64,000 nucleotides of DNA from Closterium sp. Naga37s-1. Its lineage: Eukaryota; Streptophyta; Zygnematophyceae; Desmidiales; Closteriaceae. A program made the translations under genes and the position numbers. The notes below the pieces were generated by a model. The model did not search any database and had not been told where the DNA came from. It worked only from the letters and a program-made list of their open reading frames with translations. Shown here piece by piece: positions 41,901-49,145 of this stretch (position 1 is the first letter of the stretch; each line of letters opens with the position of its first letter). The stretch is from positions 3,286,001 to 3,350,000 of the forward strand of contig CANJKZ010001109.1 in NCBI GenBank assembly GCA_947471745.1, in the 5' to 3' direction.

Positions 41901-43350
41901 ACTGCCAAAAACCATGAAATTTGCAGGTTATACGAATGCCTGACTGCCTCTCCCGCTAGGAGAGGCTGTGACGTAAATCGTAAGTTCACACTGACGTGTT
42001 CGTGATTGTCGCGGCTCGGCACTGAAAGGCAAAACGAACCGAACATGTTAAGGTCAAAGTGCAACATGTTTGACCGAAACAATTTTGGCAGAAAACAAAC
42101 ACCCGTTCGGATCAATCCAAAAACGTGTTCGATTTTTTGCACAAGCCTAGGATTAAGCATAAACGAGGGAGCAATACGAGTGATGTGCGTAAAAACATTG
42201 AGGGAGGAGAACAACCTGGAGTACAGCCAAACTAAGGACTTGTTGGGGGCTTACAGAGAGTTGAGTTTTGCAAGGTTGCCGATTTCAGCAGGAATTGTAC
42301 CACTGAGCTGATTGACAGAAAGTGATCTGCAACGATGACTATGATAGGAAGCTCAAATTTGCATGGCAACGAAACGAGCGATGGATAGGAGCAAGAAAGC
42401 AAGAAACGGTCCGTAATCTCTCCTTGCGGGAAGTCCCCTTTCTTGCACTGCTTCAGCAGCCCTTGACGCTCCACTCTGTAATGTGTCAGTGCCTCCCCTT
42501 TTAGAGTCCTCCCCAATCCTCTGAAAAAATATATGGGGTCCAACCCCTCCCTCTCCCAGGTGTACTGTATGTCCTCGATCATCGTGAGGTAGTTTAGGGT
42601 TTACACGCCACTTACCAAGCCACTTACCACTCGTCACCGCAATGGATCTACACGACCCAACCCCCCAATACAATTTCACAGCTCACGACATTGAGCTCAG
42701 CCCATCCCTAGTAGGATGTTGAAATGTAGGATGTCGCTCATTTTTTAGCTCGACTTTTGCTAAACTCCCCTCCCACAGCCTACACTACAAGCTCCAGCAG
42801 CTAGCATATTTTAGACTTCAAGAAATAGTTTGGCGGAACCCAACTATTTTGTTATACTAGTCAAATTTAGGGTGGACGTCTATAGGTAATTAGGGAGTTT
42901 TACGGCAATCCCTTCACCCCCATACCGTTTAGCCACACCTACCTGAACGCTCTAATCCACCATCACGCATCATGTGACTTTAACGAAGGCTGCCGCGAAC
43001 GCGAACATGTTCGCCCCTCCTTCGTCATTTCGGACCCTTTCTGGACTCACGAAGGCACCTCGAGAAGCTTCCGAAAAGACAATGCATTGAACTCTGAAAC
43101 GAATCTCTCTTTTGTGGTGCCCGAAAAGACCCACAAATACCCACAAAGGACCCCATTCGGCTGGGGTTTGGGACGTTCATTTCTGCGATAACTATGGTTG
43201 CTGATCCGCACTGACCATTGTCTCACCTTGCGACGCCTGAAGCAGCTGGGCGGTGACCAGGGTGACGGGCGTGGCAAGTTGAAGGACGGCGAGGCACAAT
43301 GCGAGTGCGAGTGCGCGCTGCACCCATCGCTCTACAACTAGTAGCGCCAT
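25627..43350 (-). CDS. Secreted multidomain papain-type protease: LRR, EGF, L-lectin-like, peptidase C1A, EGF, LysM
   Basis: Exons in transcript order: 43227-43350, 42255-42326, 41335-41406, 40120-40191, 39620-39691, 38721-38792, 38438-38509, 36892-36963, 36041-36112, 35591-35662, 33311-33639, 31882-32532, 31369-31407, 30463-30645, 29800-30014, 29200-29331, 28766-29006, 27595-27786, 27111-27251, 26829-26935, 26501-26596, 25974-26348, 25627-25833. From the first LRR exon to the stop the joined length is 3,556 bases, one frame of 1,184 codons plus TAA. All GT donors fit; the only missing AG acceptor is at 35662. The signal-peptide exon ends in phase 1 while the first LRR exon needs phase 2, so an exon (probably the Cys-containing LRR N-cap) is unplaced. 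The protein has a signal peptide, no membrane segment and domains that bind protein or glycan around one protease, suggesting work in the wall or extracellular matrix. Substrate unknown. Confidence 0.8.
27111..27786 (-). CDS. Protease gene: two EGF-like exons
   Basis: Exon 27595-27786 has DPCGERSYKGDGDL, NPCGRFQC and NNCTCNI; exon 27111-27251 has DVCGSYFKNPCYVGACIND, GKGSYSCICP and FPTCDP. The spacing of cysteines and the GSYSCICP core are EGF-like. Both exons start and end in phase 1, so they can be shuffled or skipped without breaking the frame. The first exon has two possible acceptors (27786 or 27780) in the same phase. Confidence 0.8.
28766..30645 (-). CDS. Protease gene: papain-like catalytic domain (4 exons)
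   Basis: Exons 30463-30645, 29800-30014, 29200-29331 and 28766-29006. The mature start reads SVPFLNWPVKNQNDC; joining codons give NQNDCNACWAYAVVASVE, with the oxyanion Gln and catalytic Cys in the papain positions. Next come KCSAGGSPTQAFEKL, then AVQRQPVLVHIEASPTF, then NLNHVVLVIGY with the catalytic His and FWIIRNSWGEDWG with the catalytic Asn. The domain ends VCGINVLPGIYPIVK. All three catalytic residues are present, so activity is expected. The piece before it (SEATFAPSRASPFSRYV) does not look like a classical I29 inhibitor propeptide. The first acceptor of 30463-30645 is ambiguous (30645 or about 30629, same phase). Confidence 0.9.
31285..31310. repeat. TA microsatellite in intron
   Basis: Thirteen TA units just downstream of the 31369-31407 linker exon donor. 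Confidence 0.9.
31369..32532 (-). CDS. Protease gene: L-type-lectin-like domain and short linker exon
   Basis: Exon 31882-32532 codes about 216 residues. FTFALVPQSGTAGSNGFAFVIAA and VYTVWVDYEPRNPSSIQVFL with FSFGFVASTT match the L-type (legume) lectin sandwich. The acidic residue normally binding metal in the VEFDT strand is replaced (VVFSTLPTD), and the usual loop Asp/Asn set is not evident, so carbohydrate binding through Ca/Mn is doubtful. The 39-bp exon 31369-31407 adds PLPKPVQSNEQ, a Pro-rich linker to the protease. Both joins keep phase 1. Confidence 0.78.
31750..31846. repeat. CAC/CCG microsatellite in intron
   Basis: CAC repeats with a CCG stretch, in the intron after the lectin-like exon. 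The Val/His-rich frames across it are not coding. Confidence 0.85.
32930..33243. repeat. Intronic repeat block with consecutive inverted repeats
   Basis: Lies in the 778-bp intron between the EGF and lectin-like exons. Repeated CCCATTGGGT, TTGGCAAC and GTTGCCAAC words form overlapping inverted repeats. Two perfect hairpins close it: GACTACACCCAA/TTGGGTGTAGTC with a 2-base loop (33185-33210) and CTGTACACC/GGTGTACAG with a 6-base loop (33220-33243). Confidence 0.75.
33311..33639 (-). CDS. Protease gene: LRR cap and EGF-like exon
   Basis: One 329-bp exon. It opens with an incomplete LRR (LFRNYLTGPLVNLPPIRVDL, DNYLSGVV), then a Cys-containing stretch (ADCKRHSIAANCFTPSKNC, CMAFCGIS) and an EGF-like end (ACGGRGLCYPDG, PTCLCGAGF). 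Donor GTGATA follows ATTCCAGGAG. It joins the lectin-like exon in phase 1. Confidence 0.82.
34210..34930 (+). pseudogene. Copia reverse transcriptase / RNase H fragment in intron
   Basis: Plus-strand remnant in frame pieces: KDLGKLTKYLGMTITHD (reverse transcriptase C-terminal region), MYAMMCTWPDLAYLVNVL and HWSAAKQILRYL (start of RNase H), then LWADDQSDRR and TLGCGVVSLHST. Stops and frameshifts separate them. No LTRs are seen nearby. It is unlike the short-LTR family here and closer to the fragment at 60930-61160. Confidence 0.7.
35591..42326 (-). CDS. Protease gene: nine 72-bp LRR exons
   Basis: Each exon codes one 24-residue plant-type repeat of the form xLxxNQL(S/T)GTIPxxxGNLAxLxxL. All are bounded by AC...CT on the plus strand and keep the same phase, so any can be lost or gained without a frameshift. 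Two subtypes exist: SLSxNQL...IGNLAKL (42255, 40120, 39620, 38438, 36041) and DxSRNQL...MGNFADL (41335, 38721, 36892). The ninth (35591-35662, LATNQLSGTIPTAIGYL) has AT where the acceptor AG should be and may be skipped. The LRR arc would bind a protein or peptide partner. Introns between exons are themselves duplicated. Confidence 0.85.
37131..37282. repeat. Long imperfect foldback in LRR intron
   Basis: Left arm from TGCCCAGAGGCAAAA and right arm ending TTTTTTGCCTCTGGGCA pair over about 67 bp with mismatches around a 19-base centre; the inner ends CATCAACCCTAA and TTAGGGTTGATG are exact. It looks like a small foldback (MITE-like) element. No target duplication is evident. Confidence 0.7.
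37864..38250. repeat. GAACATGTTC-rich repeat, copy 1
   Basis: Starts CTAGACATGAGCAACGG and is dense in CGAACATGTTCG and TTCGGTT palindromic words. Belongs to the same family as 39070, 40500, 40958 and 41720. Confidence 0.65.
39070..39490. repeat. GAACATGTTC-rich repeat, copy 2
   Basis: Begins GATGAGCGAAACCC and ends near CATAAGCCTAGG. About 80% alike by eye to 41710-42150, and it carries a perfect CTCCCGCTAGGAG-type palindrome (about 39315). Confidence 0.65.
40500..40957. repeat. GAACATGTTC-rich repeats, copies 3 and 4
   Basis: Two short copies: about 40500-40690 and 40795-40957. The second ends GTGCTCATATCTAG and abuts the next copy. Confidence 0.55.
40958..41275. repeat. GAACATGTTC-rich repeat, copy 5, with terminal inverted repeats
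   Basis: Left end TAGGGATGAGCAAGGGGCG and right end CGCCCTTGTGCTCATGTCTA are inverted repeats with small differences. The interior is almost all GAACACG/CGTGTTC words. This reads as a MITE-like unit. Confidence 0.6.
41710..42150. repeat. GAACATGTTC-rich repeat, copy 6
   Basis: Same internal layout as copy 2, including the CTCCCGCTAGGAG palindrome (about 41950) and CATAAGCCTAGG-like end. It was copied together with the flanking LRR exons. Confidence 0.65.
42340..42620 (-). other. Coding-like segment in the first LRR intron
   Basis: A minus-strand frame from about 42585 reads TMIEDIQYTWEREGLDPIYF and then GLGRTLKGEALTHYRVERQ. It looks like part of a real protein, possibly a retroelement Gag, but I cannot name it. 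It lies where the missing LRR N-cap exon would be expected. Confidence 0.35.
43227..43350 (-). CDS. Protease gene: signal-peptide exon
   Basis: ATG at 43350-43348. The coded 41 residues start MALLVVERWVQRALALALCL and run on through a hydrophobic stretch to a VTA-QLL-type cleavage site, a good secretion signal. Donor GTGAGA follows GCGTCGCAAG in phase 1. The next exon is not identified, see the phase conflict described for the whole gene. Confidence 0.75.
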
Positions 43351-44656
43351 GATTCCTCGCGGCTCACCGCCGCCGCTGGAAGCGACTGCCAATCGAGAGT
43401 GGAGAGACTCCGAGTCAGAATCTGCACTGCGCCCCTACTAACGCTGACTCGGTCCGCGGCCCCGCCGCGTATTCGTGACTGCTCTGCCCGGCGTCCTCCT
43501 ACGCTCACTGATTGCGACTGCTCGCGGCGTTGCTAGTTGCTGAACTCAGACACACGATTGAGTCGCGTTTGGCTCGTGGGACGGATCGTGCTGTCCGAAG
43601 AAGAGCGGTGTTCACATGGAAGGAGGCCAGGTTTTGCAACTACTATGAGGAAGAGCAAATGAAGGGCGACAACAGGCTAGTTTCTCGGTGAAAACCAGTT
43701 TTGATGTGGTGGTACACCCTGTTTTTCGCTATTGTGAATGTCGGTATACTGAACCCTGTGGCTCAACGCGCCAAATTACGCGTAATTTGGCGAGGTCAGC
43801 TACCTTTGAAGACGGTCGGTTGAACTTTTAAAATGGCTCTGTAGGGTACCCAGGTTAACGCAATTTCGGATCACCCGCCTCCTAGAGACGGTTATTCCAG
43901 GCAGGCCTTTTCGTTTGTCCGATTTCCCTGAACTTCAGGGTTAGATTCAGATAACACGGAGATTTTCAGAGCTGGTTTCGACCCTTTCCGGATTGCTTTA
44001 CGTGAAGGTTCGGAGCCTCCCTTGAATTCCTAGGGATGCCACTACCCCCCCTCCTTTCAGTCTTCTTGAACTTAGCGTACGGCCCTTCCCACTCCCCTCC
44101 CAACAGAACCACCAACCCCTACCCTTTCTCCCCGTCCCCTTTGCGTCTGAACTTTTTTGTGGTGGGTGTCGTTAGAATTACCTAGATTTCTTAAGCACGC
44201 ATGTTGAGGGTAGAAAATGAAAGCTGCATGAATTTAAGGCCTCGATTTGGCCGCTTTTTGCTTTTTATATTTTAAGCCCATGGGCTGACCCCAGACGAAT
44301 CGACAGCTCTGCTCACGGTGAGTTGCTCCAGTCGTCAGTTCGTTGTGTGGGCCAGCTGTTCTGCGGGAGGTTGGGAGGTCGTCTAGAAATTCCTATCAAC
44401 TTACTGTTGCCTACACATACGAGTGCTGTTCTTATGTGTGGTTCGCAGAGAATCATACAGTACCGCGATGGCGTGGACTGCAGCTGCTCTCAAACAGTAC
44501 AAACGGACTCCGCCCAGCAGAATCGCTGCCTGGGGGCAGAGAATCCTACCGCGTCGACCTGTGTTCCGTGCCTGATGGCCTCAGCACAACTTCCAAGGAA
44601 GTTGAAAAATATTTCCGGGCAACTAATGAAACAAAAGCAATAGAACCCTCTTGTTA
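43351..44656. promoter_or_regulatory. Upstream region of the protease gene, no gene recognised
   Basis: Probably holds the minus-strand promoter close to 43351-43700, but I see no clear TATA box. Further out there is no domain. A 44505-44580 stretch (GCAGAATCGCTGCCTGGG) resembles the edge of the foldback at 37115-37140, so it may be a repeat copy. Confidence 0.35.
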
Positions 44657-45139
44657 GGACGTGGCCCAGAAAGCCTCGGATCGCCCCGATTAGAGGCGAC
44701 GAATCAATTTCAGGAAGCCCCTAGGGCAATTTCAGGCAATCAGGGGCAATCAGTTGATCGCAATCAAATAGTCGCCCCAGCTCGATCAACCGCCTCTAAC
44801 ACCCCAATCAATCACAATCACACACAATCAGTCACGATCACTTGATTGCATGGGATTGGGGATCTTGGCGAGGGCCGCGGATAAGTTACAGTGTCTCTTG
44901 AAGCTCGTCAAGCCGTCGCGCATGATTCTTTGAACATGGATTTTACGATACTACATGGAAACATAATTTTCGCTACGTTTTCGTTCTCGCCAAAATTGGG
45001 GAGAAAGTGTAAGGAATTGCTGACACGCTTGTGAGGTAGGCGTTCGAATGTCAGTACTGATCGGGCGTCGCGAGCAAGCAACCCGATCAGAATACCTCGA
45101 TTAGAACAGCGCCAATCAGAGGCGGTCTGGGCCACGTCC
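44657..45139. mobile_element. Tourist-like (PIF/Harbinger) MITE, 483 bp
   Basis: Terminal inverted repeats GGACGTGGCCCAGA (44657-44670) and TCTGGGCCACGTCC (45126-45139) are exact and extend with mismatches through GCCTC. The element is flanked by TTA on both sides (44654-44656 and 45140-45142), the 3-bp target duplication typical of PIF/Harbinger. It has no coding capacity. The interior contains repeated CAATCA words. Confidence 0.82.
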
Positions 45140-45142
45140 TTA

Positions 45143-45600
45143 CACATCCAATGCTCCCAAGTGACCGAACTTTGGATGACCAGACACCAGTGTGGTTCAT
45201 AACTGCATCGTTTCTCACAGTTGCAGATCTCGAGAACAGCTGCCTTGGTGCCTCACATAACTTACACATTCTGGAACTAACTGTAGTGCAGTTAGAAACA
45301 AAAAATGGGTCACTCAAACTGTGCTACAGTTCAGTAAAACAAGTCAGAAGGGTGAGTGTGGGCTGGTTTCAGAAATTCTTCATGAAAAGTCCTGTAACGG
45401 TCGGAGCTTGGTCATGTCATGTTTCGCAACGAATTTCCGTTTAGATGTCTCGACGGTATCTCTCAACACAACCTAGTTACCCGGAAGCCCCACAGAAATT
45501 AAGTGAAACTCAACAAATACAATAAGCGCACTTTCCAGATAACTCTTTTGCACATCAATAACAAACTGTGCTATTAAATGTATAAAAATAATCAAAACAG
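45143..45600. other. Intergenic, no gene recognised
   Basis: Short stretch between the MITE and element F; no domain or RNA gene seen. Confidence 0.5.
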
Positions 45601-45725
45601 TGAGAAGAAACGAGGAATGGGAATGACTAAGGGAAAGTTTGGTACAAATACAAACCCTAGAAAACTGTACCCCATATGTGCTACCCCACTATAGCCTACA
45701 GTAGCTCTGTCATATAAATCTGACA
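45601..45725 (-). repeat. 3' LTR of element F
   Basis: 125 bp, identical to the 5' LTR; begins TGTCAGATTTATATGACAGA and ends CTTCTCA on the minus strand. Confidence 0.95.
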
Positions 45726-45932
45726 CACCCCCATAGGCAAAGTGGGGGAGAACAAGGGGTCACAAGACCAGTCAAGAAAAGCAAAGCAAGCTCAGGGTGG
45801 ATCACAAAGTCACCACACATTCCGAGCACAAGTTCAAGGCCACAAGGCCAGTTCACATGCAGGATTACATATACATATAAGGCTAGACAAGCAAGAGGTG
45901 GTGTATATATATATGCAACAGTACAAACAAGA

Positions 45933-48900
45933 TCAAGGGATGAGCAAGTGAGGCAAGGTAGGCACAAGGCCCAGCTGAGTACAGAAACGCTGATGATCAC
46001 AAGGCGCAAGTGCCTTGGTGAAGATATCAGCAGTGTTGGCCTGAGAGGCCACGTACGCAAGCCGCAGCTGACCACGCTGCTGTAGCTCACGAACAAGGAA
46101 GTAACGGAGAGCAATGTGCTTCGTTCTGTGCTCCAGTCTCTGCTCTCGACACAAGGCCAGCATGGCCTTGTTGTCTACGTACAGCACTGGAGGAGAACGA
46201 GGCGGCTCTCCGAGGTCAGTCAGCAGGTAGGTGAGCCAGCGAAGCTCCTGTGCAGCCATGGCCCCGGCGTAGATCTCAGCCTCACAACTGGAGCCGAGAA
46301 CAGAAGACGAGCGGGTAGCCCGCCACGAAACAGAGCCGGAACCAAGGCTGAAGGTGTAACCCTGTGACGACCGCTGCGTAGCCTGGTCGTCAGCCCAAGA
46401 AGCGTCTGCGTGCCCACTGAGGACCACTGGACTCTGCCCTCCAAGCACAAGCCCCATGCCCGACGTACTGCACAAGTAGCGCAACACCCTCTTTGCTGCA
46501 GCCATGTGCTCCGGTCTGTGTCTCCCAGGAGCAACATAGCGTGCGAGAATGCTAAGAGGGTATGCAAGGTCAGGTCGTGTGCAGGTCATCAGGTACATGA
46601 GGCAGCCAACAAGCTCTGGGTACGGGCCACTCGACTCTACGGACTCATCCGAAGGCAGAGCTGAGAGCGAGTGGCGAGTAGGCAGAGGAGTGGCCTGAGG
46701 CGAGGAGTACGTGAAGCCGAAGCGCTGAAGGACCTGCTGCACCATGTGTGACTGAGTCAGGGTAATGGTGCGGCGTGCTCTGTCCCGGGTGATCTGCAAG
46801 CCAAGGTAGCTGCGCAGTTCACCCAGGTCTGTGCACGTGTGTCTCTTCTGCAGCTCCGACTTCACGTGGGCGAGTCCAGCAGTGTCAGCTGTGGCAAAGA
46901 CCAAGTCGTCGACGTACACGAGGATGTAGAACGGCGGCAAAGAGGTGTCGGTGCGCAGAAACAGCGACGGGTCGGCAGTAGAGGGAGCAAACCCAAGAGC
47001 CGCAAGTGTAGTCCTCAGTGTGTCGTGCCACTCACGCGGTGCCTGGCGGAGACCGTAGACTGGCCGCTGGAGGCTCCACTGGGTGCCAGGAGGAAAAGAC
47101 CCAGTGAAGCCACGTGGGCGACGCAGCCAGATCTCCTCGTGCAGGCTGCCCTGCAAGAAAGCAGTGCTGAAGTCAAGAGAGTGCAGCTCGTAGTCGCGGT
47201 GAGCAGCTATGTGCAGCAGTACCCGAAGAGTGGTCATCTTCGGGGTGGGAGAGAAGGTCTGAAAGTAGTCAACTCCCTGCCGCTGACTGAAGCCACGAGC
47301 CACGTAACGCGCCTTGAAGACAGGCGGAGAACCCGGCGGCCGCTTCACCCTGAAAATCCACATGCCACTGACGATGTTCGCCCCAGGCGGGGGAACCTCG
47401 TCAACGTAGGTGCCTGTGGACTTCCAGGAAGCCATCTCTGTGTCCATAGCTGCCTGCCACTGAGAGGAGTAGGGACCCTCTATCGCCTCCGCGTAAGAGC
47501 GCGGAGTCGGGATGTCAAGTGCATCCGGGTCTCCCTCAGGGGTAAGCAGTACGGACACGAGATGAGGTGAAGCAGCAGCCAAACACTGGAACTCCTCCTG
47601 CCTGTCCTCAAGGACGTCCGTGCCAAGGGCACACTCACCCCCGACGGACGGAGGACAGACAGACTCAGACTCAGCGACAAGACAAGCAGCGTAGTCTAGA
47701 CGACAGCGAGCAGCAAAGTCGACGAGCTCAGCAACTAGGGCAGACGCAGCAGTGGACGCAAAGGAAGGGTCAGTGACGACAGTAGCAAGGAGACGCGTGA
47801 CAGTAGGACTGGCAGCACGAAGAGAGTCCGACTCCGGGTCGGGAAGAGCAGGAAGAGAGGACTCAGGAGGAGAAGGCAAAGGGGCACGCAGAGGAGCAGT
47901 GGACGGACGCAGAGACATCCGGTGCGTGCCAGGGACAGGAGGAGGACGCTGACGCGAACCACGACCACTAGCGCGAGCAGTACGGACAGGCGACGCAGGA
48001 CGCGACGCAGGCTCACGACGCTCAGCAAGACCTCCAGTAGGACCAGTGTAGGGAGAAGGAGCGGGCAGTGGGGAGGCCGACTGTAACTGTAACTGTGACA
48101 GGACAGGCTGTGGACACTCTAAGGGAGGAGGAGGACCAGTAGAAGGCGGGAGACCAAGAACCTGCTGAAGGAGCGGAACGAAGTACGGCCGAGGCCGCGC
48201 GGCGACTCCAGACACAGCAGGGACAGCACCAGTACCCCCAGCGGCAGCACCAGCGCCAGCAGCACCTCCAGCTCCAGTACCTCCAGCAGCACCAGTAGTA
48301 CCCCCAGCAGGACCGCCTCCAGGACCGACAGCAGTAGCCTCAGCGTCAACACCCTCAGCAGCTCCAGCTCCAGTCGTACCCGTAGGCCCAGCAGCTCCAG
48401 TACTCCCAGTACGAGCACCTCCGGGACCCGCGGCACCAGCACCCTCAGTGGCCGAAGAACCTCCAGCTCTAGCAGCACGCCTCCAGCGCCGGGCAAACCA
48501 CTCGCGCAGCTCCTGTGGAGAGAGTGGCTCCCGCCGAGACGAAGCACCCGGAGAACCTCCAGGCTCAGCACCGCCAGATGCCACACAAGCAGGCCCAGCT
48601 CCCTCAGGCTCCGCACCCCCAGGCTCAGCACCTCCAGGCGTAGCACCCCCAGGCTCAGCACCCCCAGGCTCAGCACCCCCAGGCTCAGCACCCCCAGGCT
48701 CAGCACCCCCAGTAGTAGCACCTCCAGGCTCAGTACCCCCAGGCTCAGCACCCCCAGTAGTAGCACCCTCAGGCTCAGCACCCCCAGAGTCAGCACCCCC
48801 AGGCTCAGCACCCTCAGCAGCACCAGAGTCACCAGTAACCTCGACAGGCTCGACTGCGTCTACCTGGGACACACCTGAAGGGGCAGGACCCTGAGGGGGG

Positions 48901-49142
48901 AGGGGGTCTACCGGGGGGGGACCTGGCACAAGGAAGAGCGGTGGTGGGGGGAGGGACGGAGTGCGGTAGGGGAAGAGGCGGTAGTAGGGGACCGACTCGT
49001 CAAACGTGACGTCCTGGGAGGACAGAACACGGCGAGAGGTGGGGTGGTAGAACTGCCACCCTGGAGACCCTAGGGTGAAGGTTGATCTGATGCGCCGCGT
49101 ACCGAACCGCAAACGGCCACAGAAAATGGGGGGCAGCCGCAT
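45933..49142 (-). pseudogene. Element F integrase tail, reverse transcriptase, RNase H
   Basis: A 1,069-residue open frame. After a short out-of-frame start it enters the element frame at PGWQFYHPTSRR, directly after the deletion. It then has the Pro-rich segment, GGAEPGGATT-type repeats, PQELREWFARRW, a Gly/Ala linker, and reverse transcriptase with ARGFSQRQGVDYFQTFSPTP and YVDDLVFA. RNase H has TRPDLAYPLS, DASWADD, SCEAEIYAG and the DIFTKAL end. Reverse transcriptase and RNase H are full length with no stop, so they could be active if translated. Confidence 0.9.
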
Positions 49143-49145
49143 GCA

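Noticed and set aside
43047..43277. LRR N-cap exon between signal peptide and first LRR
   Set aside because: The only sizeable minus-strand frame there has no Cys pair or LRR N-cap pattern.
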